Below the pieces are notes generated by a model. That model saw only the letters and a list, made by a program, of their open reading frames with translations. It searched no databases and had not been told where the DNA came from. A DNA stretch of 64,000 nt. Origin: Clostridia bacterium. GTDB taxonomy: Bacteria; Bacillota; Clostridia; TANB77; CAG-508. The position numbers and the translations under genes are program-made. The stretch lies in assembly GCA_022793875.1 (NCBI GenBank), contig JAAWDR010000012.1, positions 1 through 64,000 of the forward strand, in the 5' to 3' direction. Shown here piece by piece: positions 16,274-25,074 of this stretch (its first letter is position 1; each line of letters begins with the position of its first letter).

Positions 16274-19200
16274 ATGCCAAATTGGACAGAAGAACAAAAA
16301 CAAGCAATATATGAAAAAAATTCTAACTTACTAGTCGCAGCTGCAGCAGGAAGTCGGAAAAACAGCAGTATTAGTAGAAAGAATAATAAATAAAGCAATA
16401 AAAGAAAATATAGATATAGATAAATTATTAGTAGTTACATTCACAAATGCAGCAGCATCAGAAATGAAAGAAAGAGTGTTGAAGGCATTATATAAAAAAT
16501 TAGATGAGGAACCTGAAAACGAAAAACTACAAAGACAAATAACATTATTAAATATGGCAAGTATATGCACAATAGACTCTTTTTGCCTAGAAGTTGTAAA
16601 AAACAATTTCTATGAACTAGAAAATGTGTCACCTAATTTTAGAATTGCAGATACACCAGAAATAGAACTACTAAAACAAGAAATATTAGATGAATTATTT
16701 GAAAAAAAATATCTTGATGAAGATAAAGATTTTACTAAATTAATAAATACATATACAAGTTATAAAGATGATACACCATTAAAAGACTTAATAACAAATA
16801 TATATAGTTATATAAGCTCAAGTCCATATCCTAGAAAATGGTTAAATGAAAAAATAGAAATGTTTAATATTGAAAAACAATTAGAAGAAGATTTTAGTCA
16901 AACACCATGGGGAAAAGTTTTATTAGAAGAAATAGAAGAAGAGCTAGTAGATGATATTACAATATTAGAAGATGTTTTAGAAACACTACAATATGATAGT
17001 GAATTAGAAGAATTCAAACAAACAATAGAAACAGATATAAAACAATTAGATACATTAAAACAAAATTTAAATAATTGGGATAAATCTTATGAAATAGCAC
17101 AAAATGTAAAATTTACAACATGGCCAAGAAAAAAAGTAGAATCAGAAATAAAAGATGAAGCAAAGAATATAAGAGATAATGTAAAAAAGAAATTTAATAA
17201 AAAAGTAGAAAAAATATTTGTCTCAGATTCAAAACAATCAAATCAAGATATATATGATATGCATGAAGTATTAAAAAAATTAGAAAATCTAATTATAGAA
17301 TTTGATGAAATATATTCAAAAAGAAAAAGAGATAAAAACATAGTAGACTTTACAGATATAGAACATTTTGCCTTAAATATATTAGTAAAAGATGTAGAAG
17401 TAAATATTAATGAAAATGGAGAAAGAGAAGAACATATAATAAAAACAGATGTTGCTCAAAAATATACTGAGAAATTTGAAGAAATAGCAATAGATGAGTA
17501 TCAAGATAGTAATTTAGTACAAGAATACATACTTTCATCAATATCAAAAGGAAATAATATGTTTATGGTAGGTGATGTAAAGCAAAGTATTTATAGATTT
17601 AGACAGGCTATGCCAAAGTTATTTTTAGATAAATATAGGGATTTTTGTCCCATTGGGGACGTTTCTGTTTGGGACAAAATGTCCCATCGGGGACACATAT
17701 ATGCTAAAACAGGAAGAACGGTTCTGAATGGATAGAAATGTCCAAAAAGAAACGTCACTCTTGGACAGGAAGAAAAATCCAATTATTCAAAAACTTTAGA
17801 AGTAGAGATAACATATTAGACTTTACTAACTTAGTTTTCAAAAATATAATGAGCAATATTTTAGGTGAAGTTGAATATGATGAAAATGAATATTTAAATT
17901 TTGGGGCAGAAGATTATAAAAAAGTTGAGCAAAGTTTAAAGACAGAAATTAATATAATAAATACAAAAAAAGAAGATAATGAAGAAAATGATATAGAAGG
18001 CAATTTACAAAATAATTCAAAATATAGTACTACAGAAATAGATGCAGAATCAAGTTTAGATACAGATTTAGAAGAATTAGAACATATAGAAAATATTGAG
18101 TTAGAGGCTAAATATGTTGCAAAAAGAATAAAGGAATTGATTGATAGTAAATATCAAATTTATGATAGAAAAAATGAAGTTTTTAGAGATATAACTTATA
18201 AAGATATAGCAATCTTATTAAGGTCTACAAAAGATAAAGCAAGTATATATGAACAAGAAATTATGAATTTAGAAATGCCTGTATTTTCTGATAATAATCA
18301 AGAATATTTGGATTCTATTGAAATTCAAACAATAATGAGCTTATTAAAAATAATAGACAATCCAATGCAAGATATACCACTTGTAACTGTTTTGAGGTCA
18401 AATATAGGTGGTTTTACAGATAATGAATTAGTACAAATTAGATTATCTGATAAATATGATAATTTCTATAATTGTATGTTAAAAGCTAGAGTAGATGTAA
18501 ATTTAGAATTAAAAAATAAAATAGAGAGATTTTTAGAGAATATTAAAAAATGGAGAAAAGAGCAAGAATATTTAGCTTTAGATGAATTGGTTTGGAAGAT
18601 TTATTCTGATACAGGATATTATAATTATGTAGGTCTAATGCCAAATGGAAATTTGAGACAAGCTAATCTTAAAATGTTATTTGAAAGAGCTAAGAAATAT
18701 GAGACAGCAAGTTTTAAAGGCTTATATAATTTTATAAATTTTATAGACAAGTTAAAAACAAATTCAGGAGATATGAGTTCTGCTAAAATTATCGGGGAAA
18801 ATGATGATGTAATTAGAATTATGAGTATTCATAAAAGTAAAGGATTGGAGTTTCCAGTAGTATTTTTAGTAAATTCTAATAAAAAGTTTAATGAACAAGA
18901 TATAATGAAAAATCCTGTGCTATTGCATCAAGAAATGGGTATTGGTGCTAAATATATAGATTATAATGCACAAGTTCAGTATGATACTTTGACTAGAGAA
19001 GCTGTAAAAAATGTTATTAGAAATGAAAGTATTTCAGAAGAAATGAGAATTTTGTATGTTGCATTAACAAGAGCTAAAGAAAAATTAATCATAACAGGAA
19101 TATCAAATGATTTGGTAAATCAAATTGAATCAGTTGAAAAACAAAAAGAAATTTATCCTAGAAAAGATGGAAAGATTAATCCTATTTTAGTTAAAAAATA

Positions 19201-20098
19201 TAAATCATATTTGGATTGGATAATGTTAGTATATCTTTATGAAAAAAATAATACAGAACATTTAATAGAATTAAACAAAATTTATCCTAGTGAAATTATA
19301 AATGGAAAAAAAGAATATGTACAAGAAAGTGATAAAAACAAAATAGTAGAATTATTAGATACAAAAGAGATTTCAGAGGATTTGTTAAATAATATAAAAT
19401 GTAAAATTGAGTATGAATATAAAAATAAGTTAGCAACTACTATTCCAACAAAAAGCTCTGTTACTAAACTAAAGCAGATGAAGGAAAAGCAAATAGGAGT
19501 TGATATTGAAGAGATAAGTAGAGTAGAAGAGACTGAAATAACTTTTCATAAACCAAAATTTTTAGAAGAAGAAAAAGATGAAAAAATAACGTCAGCACAA
19601 AAAGGTACTTTAATACATTTATGTATGCAAAAATTAAATCCGAAAGAACAATATGATTTACAAAAAATACAAGATTTAATAAATGATTTAGAGCAAAAGC
19701 AAATTATAACAGAAAAAGAAGCAGATGCAATAAATATATACAAAATACTTGACTTTACAAAATCAAAAATTTGGGAACAATTAAAAACTGCAAAAGAAAT
19801 TTATCAAGAAAAACCATTTTATATAAATGTCCCAGCAAAAACAATTTATGAGCAGGAAATAGATGAAAATGTATTAGTTCAAGGTATTATTGACTTATAT
19901 TACATTGATAAAGATAATAATTTGATTTTACTTGATTATAAAACAGATTATGTAGAAAAAGGCAAAGAATATGAATTAATTGAAAAGTATAAAACTCAGT
20001 TAGAATTGTATAAACAGGCATTAGAACAGGCGTTGCATAAAAAAGTTGATAAAACATATATATATTCTGTTTATTTAGGAAAAGAAATTGAGTTATAA
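16274..20098 (+). CDS. addA: ATP-dependent helicase/nuclease subunit A (AddA), assembled through three CGGN sites
   Basis: AddA is the helicase-nuclease that processes double-strand ends for RecA. It starts MPNWTEEQKQAIYEKNSNLL after GGAGG. The frame then breaks three times, each time at CGG: 16355, 17688 and 17719. Reading each CGGN as Gly gives one 1273-aa protein, the normal AddA length. The joined product has Walker A AAAAGSGKTAV, motif Ia TFTNAAASEM, motif II AIDEYQDSN, motif III VGDVKQSIYRFR, motif IV KNFRSRDNILDF, motif V RIMSIHKSKGLEFP, motif VI LYVALTRAKEK and the C-terminal nuclease motif LLDYKTDYV. Without recoding no piece could be functional. A REP-like segment inserted between the third and fourth helicase motifs is translated through. 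No addB is adjacent. Confidence 0.88.
16355..16358 (+). other. Recoding site CGGA read as Gly (+1), Walker A of addA
   Basis: GGA AGT CGGA AAA ACA gives G-S-G-K-T, the invariant ATP-binding motif. In zero frame CGG would give G-S-R-K-N and a stop at 16391. The required residue at this position is known to be Gly in all UvrD-like helicases, so the decoded amino acid can be assigned. Confidence 0.9.
17645..17697. repeat. REP-like repeat inserted inside addA
   Basis: TTGTCCCATTGGGGACGTTT ... GGGACAAAATGTCCCATCGGGGACA. It is nearly identical to 29334-29391. In AddA the protein goes from YRDF through repeat-encoded CPIGDVSVWDKMSHGD to TYMLKQEEGSE; related AddA proteins have only a short linker here. 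Confidence 0.8.
17688..17691 (+). other. Recoding site CGGG read as Gly (+1), addA second site
   Basis: CAT-CGGG-GAC-ACA-TAT gives H-G-D-T-Y. It lies within the REP-like insertion; the zero frame stops at 17733-17735. Confidence 0.8.
17719..17722 (+). other. Recoding site CGGT read as Gly (+1), addA third site
   Basis: GAA-GAA-CGGT-TCT-GAA-TGG gives E-E-G-S-E-W and enters the frame that stays open to 20098. Unshifted, this frame stops at TGA 17725-17727. Confidence 0.82.
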
Positions 20099-20103
20099 AA
20101 GAC

Positions 20104-20133
20104 AAAGGTAGCTCCATTTTGAAGCTACCTTTT
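20104..20133 (+). terminator. Terminator after addA
   Basis: AAAGGTAGCT-CCATTTTGA-AGCTACCTTTTT hairpin, a few bases past the addA stop; also usable from the opposite strand by the 20167-20838 gene. Confidence 0.9.
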
Positions 20134-20166
20134 TAGAAAATAAGAAAGCTGAGTGAGCTTACTATT

Positions 20167-20838
20167 TTATGAATTTGTAATTTGCAATTCTTCCATAAGA
20201 GCTTTTTGACCAGATTTAAAAATAGATTCAGTGATATCAAAATTAATCCAGTGTATAATAGAGGCATAACGTTCATCTTCTTTTACTAAATCATTAAAAG
20301 TAAAATTATCAGATAAAGTGATGTGATGATTGTTTCTTAAGCCACTTGAAGCACTGGTGACTGGTTTGAAAGTTTTACTATCTACAAATACTTGAACATA
20401 AGCATTATCTGAAAAAGAAATTTTTTGTTTAACTAAAAGATAAGTTAAGTTTTTTTCTTCATCAGTAATTACTTCTAAATCTTTGTATTTCAACCATTCA
20501 AATTCAGGAACTATACAATTTTTACTGATAGAATACACACAACGACTATCAAACAAAATTGTATCTTCAGAAAGAAAATAGAAGTTTTTGAATTTTTCTG
20601 AAAAGATAAGAGAACTATGGCCAGAGTTAAATACAACTCTAGAAATTTGCCATTCATCCCTCATAATCCGGTGATATACTAAAAAGGAATTATCGTCAAG
20701 CTGTTCAATTCCAATAACATCACCATAAATACGATAAGAGTCAAAAGTTTTCTTATTTACAAAAGTATAACCAAAATCCCGAGAACCTTTACAAATCCAT
20801 TGTTCTTTGTTATAAGTGATGCCATAAAGTCTACTCAT
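20167..20838 (-). CDS. Unrecognised 223-aa protein; two triplet CGG codons
   Basis: No family recognised. No signal or membrane helix; alternating beta-strand-like segments with many aromatic residues (YGITYNKEQWICKGSRDFGYTF, SFLVYHRIMRDEWQISRVVF) suggest a beta-rich or propeller-like fold. AAGGAGG sits 7 bases before the ATG at 20838. CGG occurs in frame twice (in GSRDF and YHRIM) and must be read as triplet Arg; the quadruplet reading stops within a few codons. Like the other four triplet-CGG orphans it lies alone between conserved genes, consistent with recent acquisition. Confidence 0.72.
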   Translation of the reverse strand: MSRLYGITYNKEQWICKGSRDFGYTFVNKKTFDSYRIYGDVIGIEQLDDNSFLVYHRIMRDEWQISRVVFNSGHSSLIFSEKFKNFYFLSEDTILFDSRCVYSISKNCIVPEFEWLKYKDLEVITDEEKNLTYLLVKQKISFSDNAYVQVFVDSKTFKPVTSASSGLRNNHHITLSDNFTFNDLVKEDERYASIIHWINFDITESIFKSGQKALMEELQITNS

Positions 20839-21017
20839 AAAATTATCCTCCTTATAATAGAATTGGTTGATAGTTGCAATTACATCATTTCTACAAATGT
20901 AATACAGATATAATAGCACAAAATTATGTAAAATACAACGAAAAATTGTAAAAATATTGAAAATTATGCAAATTTTTGTTATACTATAAATAGTTTAGTA
21001 AAAAAGGAGAAATAATT

Positions 21018-21488
21018 ATGAAAAGAATGAAAACTTTTTTAATATATGCATTATGCATAATAGGATTTTTTATATTTTCAGAAATAATGATAAATATAAA
21101 TCTTGAAAGTACATATCAAAATATAGGAAGAAAAGATAGAATAAGTCAAGTTAATATATATCAAGCACAAGCAACAAAAATAAATGGAAGAATTAAAGGA
21201 CATATATATAATGACTTAAATAACAAAATTGAAAGTAATTATGTAAGAATAGATTTATATTCTTCAAATAATAATTTGTTAGGAAGCAAATATATAGATG
21301 TTTCAAATATGAGAGAAAATGAGACAAGACAATTAGAATTGTATTTTAAAGTTCAAGATGTTGAATATTATGAAGTTAAATTTACAGATGAAAAAGAAGA
21401 TATTGGAAGTTTTGAAGAATTATTTAGGGATTTAACTGATAGTGAATTAAGATGGGGATTATTCTTAACATTTTTAATGATTTGGTAA
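21018..21488 (+). CDS. Membrane-anchored protein with FxLYD-like domain, unknown function
   Basis: 156 aa. N-terminal membrane helix (about 6-26), an extracytoplasmic beta-rich domain (about 45-125; INGRIKGHIYNDLNNKIESNYVRIDLYSSNNNLLGSKYIDV resembles FxLYD-type domains), and a hydrophobic C-terminus (WGLFLTFLMIW). The role is unknown. It stands between a divergent orphan and alaS, with its own AAAGGAG ribosome site and a terminator downstream. Confidence 0.65.
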   Translation: MKRMKTFLIYALCIIGFFIFSEIMININLESTYQNIGRKDRISQVNIYQAQATKINGRIKGHIYNDLNNKIESNYVRIDLYSSNNNLLGSKYIDVSNMRENETRQLELYFKVQDVEYYEVKFTDEKEDIGSFEELFRDLTDSELRWGLFLTFLMIW

Positions 21489-21497
21489 AATTAAAAT

Positions 21498-21541
21498 GAA
21501 AACTTAGAGAATTTTAAAACTCTAAGTTTGATTTTTTTATA
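21498..21541 (+). terminator. Terminator before alaS
   Basis: AAACTTAGAG-AATTTTAAAA-CTCTAAGTTT hairpin then ATTTTTTT. I see no T-box antiterminator features between it and alaS. Confidence 0.88.
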
Positions 21542-21646
21542 TTAAGCTTGAAATTTATATATTTTTAGAGTAAAATATACAATAGAAAAAAAGAAAAACG
21601 ATACAAATTTATAAAAAATTAAAATAAAGCGAAAGGAAGATAAAAA

Positions 21647-23404
21647 ATGAAAGCAATAGAAATAAGAAATAAATATCTAAAATTTTTTGAAGAACATGGA
21701 CATAAAGTGATACCATCAGCATCATTGATACCAGAAAATGATCCATCAGTATTATTTAATACAGCAGGAATGCAACCATTAGTACCATACTTATTAGGAG
21801 AAAAGCACCCATCAGGAACAAGATTAACAGATTATCAAAAATGTGTAAGAACAAATGATATAGAAGAAGTTGGAGATAACAGACATTTAACATATTTTGA
21901 AATGTTAGGAAACTGGTCATTAGGAGATTATTTTAAAGAAGAATCAATTCAAATGAGTTTTGATTTTTTAACAAAAGAATTACAAATACCAGTAGAGAAA
22001 TTATCTGTAACAGTATTTGCAGGAGATGAAGACTGTCCAAAAGATGAAGTTGCAGCAGAATGTTGGAAAAAAGCAGGAATATTAGATGGGCATATTTATT
22101 ATTATGGAAAAGATGATAACTGGTGGATAGCAGGAGAAGAAGGACCATGTGGACCAGATACAGAAATGTTTTATGATACAGGAAAAACAGCATGTGGACC
22201 AGATTGTGAACCTAGTTGTGATTGTGGTAAATATGTTGAAATATGGAATAATGTATTTATGGAATATTTTAAAAACAAAGAAGGAAAATACACAAAATTG
22301 TCACAAAAAAATGTTGATACAGGTTTAGGATTAGAAAGAATGACAATGTTATTACAGGGAAAAGAAACACCATTTGATACAGAATTATTTAAACCTGTAA
22401 TGGATAAATTATATGAATTACAAAATGTAGATATAATAGAAAGTAGAAGAATAATAGCAGAACATCTACGTTCAAGTATGATGATAATATCTGATGGTGG
22501 AAGACCAAGTAATGTTGATAGAGGATATATTTTAAGAAGATTAATACGTAGAATGGTAAGACATATGAATAAGTTACAGATAAACTTAGATGAAATATCA
22601 ACTTTAGTAGATATAAATGTGGAAAATTTAAAAGAAATGTATCCAGAATTAGTAAATAACAAAGAAACAATAAAAGCAACAATAATAGAAGAAAAAGACA
22701 AATTTGTAAAAACTTTAGCACATGGTGAAAAAGAATTTCAAAAAGAAATGAATAGAGCAAAAGAGCAAGGAAAAGACAGGATAGATGGACAAGTAGTATT
22801 CAAATTATATGATACATATGGATTTCCACCAGAAGTAACAAAAGAATTAGCAGAAGAAAATGAAATGAAAGTTGATATGAGAAAATTTGAAGAACTATTT
22901 AAAGCACATCAAGAAAAATCAAGATTAGGTTCAGAGCAAAAATTTAAAGGTGGATTAGCAGAACAAAATGAAGTAACAACAGCATATCATACAGCAACAC
23001 ATTTATTAAATGCAGCGCTAAAAATAGTATTAGGACCTGATACACATCAAAGAGGTTCAAATATAACAGCAGAAAGAATGAGATTTGATTTTAACTGTGA
23101 CCATAAGATGACAGATGAAGAGAAAAAACAAACAGAAGATTTAGTAAATAAATGGATACAAGAAAGGTTGGATGTAACAGTAGAAGAAATGAAAAAAGAA
23201 GATGCTGTTAAATCAGGTGCAGAATGTATGTTTATTGAAAAATATCCAGATATTGTTACAGTATATTCAATAGGAACAGTATCAAAAGAATTATGTGGTG
23301 GACCACATGTAAAAAATACATCTGAATTGGGAGTATTTAAAATAAAGAAAGAGGAAGCTAGTTCAGCAGGAATTAGGAGAATAAAAGCAGTATTAGGGAT
23401 TTAG
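21647..23404 (+). CDS. alaS: Alanyl-tRNA synthetase, short form
   Basis: Charges tRNA-Ala. The class II catalytic core is intact (NTAGMQPLVPYLLGEKHPSGTRLTDYQKCVRTNDI, motif 2; GLGLERM, motif 3). The editing domain shows HxxxH (HTATHLL) and CxxxH (CGGPHV). At 585 aa it lacks the C-terminal oligomerisation/C-Ala domain of the usual 870-880 aa enzyme and ends right after the SSAGIRRIKAV segment. Shortened forms of this kind exist in some Clostridia. The stop is followed at once by a REP-like repeat block. Ribosome site AAAGGAAG. Confidence 0.95.
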   Translation: MKAIEIRNKYLKFFEEHGHKVIPSASLIPENDPSVLFNTAGMQPLVPYLLGEKHPSGTRLTDYQKCVRTNDIEEVGDNRHLTYFEMLGNWSLGDYFKEESIQMSFDFLTKELQIPVEKLSVTVFAGDEDCPKDEVAAECWKKAGILDGHIYYYGKDDNWWIAGEEGPCGPDTEMFYDTGKTACGPDCEPSCDCGKYVEIWNNVFMEYFKNKEGKYTKLSQKNVDTGLGLERMTMLLQGKETPFDTELFKPVMDKLYELQNVDIIESRRIIAEHLRSSMMIISDGGRPSNVDRGYILRRLIRRMVRHMNKLQINLDEISTLVDINVENLKEMYPELVNNKETIKATIIEEKDKFVKTLAHGEKEFQKEMNRAKEQGKDRIDGQVVFKLYDTYGFPPEVTKELAEENEMKVDMRKFEELFKAHQEKSRLGSEQKFKGGLAEQNEVTTAYHTATHLLNAALKIVLGPDTHQRGSNITAERMRFDFNCDHKMTDEEKKQTEDLVNKWIQERLDVTVEEMKKEDAVKSGAECMFIEKYPDIVTVYSIGTVSKELCGGPHVKNTSELGVFKIKKEEASSAGIRRIKAVLGI

Positions 23405-23541
23405 GGACGTTCCTATTTTCCCTCAAGAGAGGGAAAATGGGACACTCCTTAAAATTGTTAAAAATAATAAAAAAATATTGAGATTTAAGGAGTGTCCCTT
23501 AATCCCTAAAGAAAGGGATTTAAGGAACGTCCCTATATCCC
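23403..23541. repeat. REP-like repeat pair between alaS and the HIT gene
   Basis: AGGGACGTTCC, TTTTCCCTC-AAGA-GAGGGAAAA, GGGACACTCCTTAA, then the inverse TTAAGGAGTGTCCC, AATCCCTAAAGAAAGGGATT and GGAACGTCCCT. The outer parts are inverted copies of each other, so the whole 139 bp folds back on itself and could terminate alaS transcription. Confidence 0.75.
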
Positions 23542-23554
23542 GATGGAGGAAAAA

Positions 23555-23899
23555 ATGGAAGATTGTTTATTTTGTAAAATAATAAAAGGTGAAATACCTT
23601 CAAGTAAAGTATATGAAGATGACGAGATTTTAGCATTTAATGATATAAATCCAGCTGCACCAATTCATATATTAGTAATCCCTAAAAAGCATATAACATC
23701 ATTAGCACATATGCAAAAAGAAGATGAAGCTATAGTCGGAAGAATTTATGGAGTTATAAATAAAATTGCTGAAAATAATGGATTTAAAGAAAATGGATAT
23801 AGAGTAATAGTAAACTGTGGAAGAGATGCTGGGCAAGAAGTAATGCATTTACATTTTCATATATTGGCTGGAACAAAGTTTGGAGATAAAATAGTTTAA
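23555..23899 (+). CDS. HIT-family nucleotide hydrolase/transferase (HinT-like)
   Basis: 114 aa. Zinc-type N-terminus CLFCKIIKGEIPSSKVYEDD, ILVIPKKHITSL and the catalytic histidine triad HLHFHILAG (about 96-104) mark a Hint-branch purine nucleoside phosphoramidase. GGAGG lies 6 bases before the ATG at 23555, so the ATG at 23543 upstream of it is not used. It acts in the cytosol; physiological substrate unknown. Confidence 0.93.
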   Translation: MEDCLFCKIIKGEIPSSKVYEDDEILAFNDINPAAPIHILVIPKKHITSLAHMQKEDEAIVGRIYGVINKIAENNGFKENGYRVIVNCGRDAGQEVMHLHFHILAGTKFGDKIV

Positions 23900-23967
23900 A
23901 TATTGTAAAAGAGGATAAAACATGATATAATATAAGTATAGTTTATAGATGTACGGAGGTAAAAAAT

Positions 23968-24684
23968 ATGTTTGAGAGTAAATATAATAAAGTATTAACT
24001 ATAATATTAATTATAGTTATAGTTGCAATAGTTTTATTATTAAGTTTTTTAACATTTGATTATATAAAGAAAGTTAATAATACAAAACAAGCATCAAATT
24101 TTGTAAATTCATTTCAAAGTGAAATAGAAAATTCTAATAGTAATAATGAAATTGCGAATGAAAATGTAACAAATTCAACAACAGAAACACCAGAAGAAAA
24201 TATGACACTAAATTCAAATGAAACACAAATAAATAATGGTTCATCAGGTAGTTCATCAAGTTCAGAAAACAAAAAGAAATATCAAGGTTTAACAGTAGTA
24301 GGAACAATGAAGATACCTGCAATAAATCTTGAATATCCAATAGTAGAAGAAACTTCAACGACAGCATTAGAAAAAGCATTAGTTGCTTTATATCCAAATG
24401 GAGATAATTTAAACCAACCAGGAAATACAGTAATAATTGGACATAATTATAGAAATGGACAATTTTTCTCTAATCTAAAGAAACTGTCTAATGGTGCAAA
24501 GATATATGTAACAGATTTTAGAGGAAAATCTATAACATATGAAGTTTATAACAAATTCGAAGCTTTATCAACAGATGCATCATTCTATGGAAGAGATACA
24601 AATGGTTTACCTGAGTTAACTTTATCAACTTGTACAGATACAAATAATGACCAAAGAACAATAATTTTTGCTAAACAAATTTAG
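23968..24684 (+). CDS. Sortase (class D-like)
   Basis: 238 aa. One N-terminal membrane anchor (about 9-32), a long Ser/Asn/Thr-rich linker (about 45-105), then the sortase barrel. Catalytic His is in IIGHNYRNGQFF, Cys in ELTLSTCTD, and the Arg is probably in NNDQRTIIF near the end. It would attach LPxTG-type proteins to the wall or to pilus subunits. No LPxTG substrate is visible nearby. The two pilin-like proteins of this window lack such a tail, so they are not obvious substrates. Ribosome site TACGGAGG. Confidence 0.88.
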   Translation: MFESKYNKVLTIILIIVIVAIVLLLSFLTFDYIKKVNNTKQASNFVNSFQSEIENSNSNNEIANENVTNSTTETPEENMTLNSNETQINNGSSGSSSSSENKKKYQGLTVVGTMKIPAINLEYPIVEETSTTALEKALVALYPNGDNLNQPGNTVIIGHNYRNGQFFSNLKKLSNGAKIYVTDFRGKSITYEVYNKFEALSTDASFYGRDTNGLPELTLSTCTDTNNDQRTIIFAKQI

Positions 24685-24701
24685 AATAGTATAGAATATT
24701 A

Positions 24702-24741
24702 TGTAAAAAAGTGCACATTAAAAGGTGTGCTTTTTATTGTC
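24702..24741 (+). terminator. Terminator-like hairpin after sortase (copy of the pilin-leader hairpin)
   Basis: ATGTAAAAAAGTGCACA-TTAAAAGG-TGTGCTTTTTATTGT. Strongly resembles the hairpins at 1228-1261 and about 35945-35990. Here it lies 18 bases after the sortase stop, so termination is the simplest role. Confidence 0.75.
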
Positions 24742-24842
24742 TTATAAATTAGGTGATTTAGACAATATATATATGTTTAAATTAATTGTTTTATTGTTTA
24801 TCCAAGTTCCCACTATTTGTTCTGTTGTAGAATAATCATTAT

Positions 24843-24950
24843 TTATTTCTATTTTTTCACTTCAATTAAGCGATACATACTAAAATATAGCTCTATAGGA
24901 GGGCATCTAACTACCAACAAAAAGTGTCTGGTAATAAGTTTGATAGGATT
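24843..24950. repeat. Solo arm of the palindromic element found at 35.6-35.9 kb
   Basis: TCTATTTTTTCACTTCAATTAAGCGATACATACTAAAATATA and the following bases match 35850-35945 with few differences. Only one arm is present, so this is probably a decayed copy. The rest of the 380-bp gap between sortase and recJ shows nothing else I can identify. Confidence 0.7.
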
Positions 24951-25074
24951 ATAAATAAATACAGTAAAATTTTTCAAAAATACTTTTAAAAAGTAGAAAA
25001 ATGTTATACAATATATGAAAAGAAAAAATAAAGAGATAATTGAATTTATAACTTAGAAAGGAATGAAATCTAAA

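Noticed and set aside
16274..20098. addA as a decayed pseudogene or sequencing errors
   Set aside because: All three breaks are +1 at CGG, every helicase and nuclease motif is intact, and four unrelated genes show the same pattern. Neither decay nor random error explains that.
21488..21647. T-box riboswitch before alaS
   Set aside because: Only an ordinary terminator hairpin is present; there is no T-box consensus, specifier loop or long leader.
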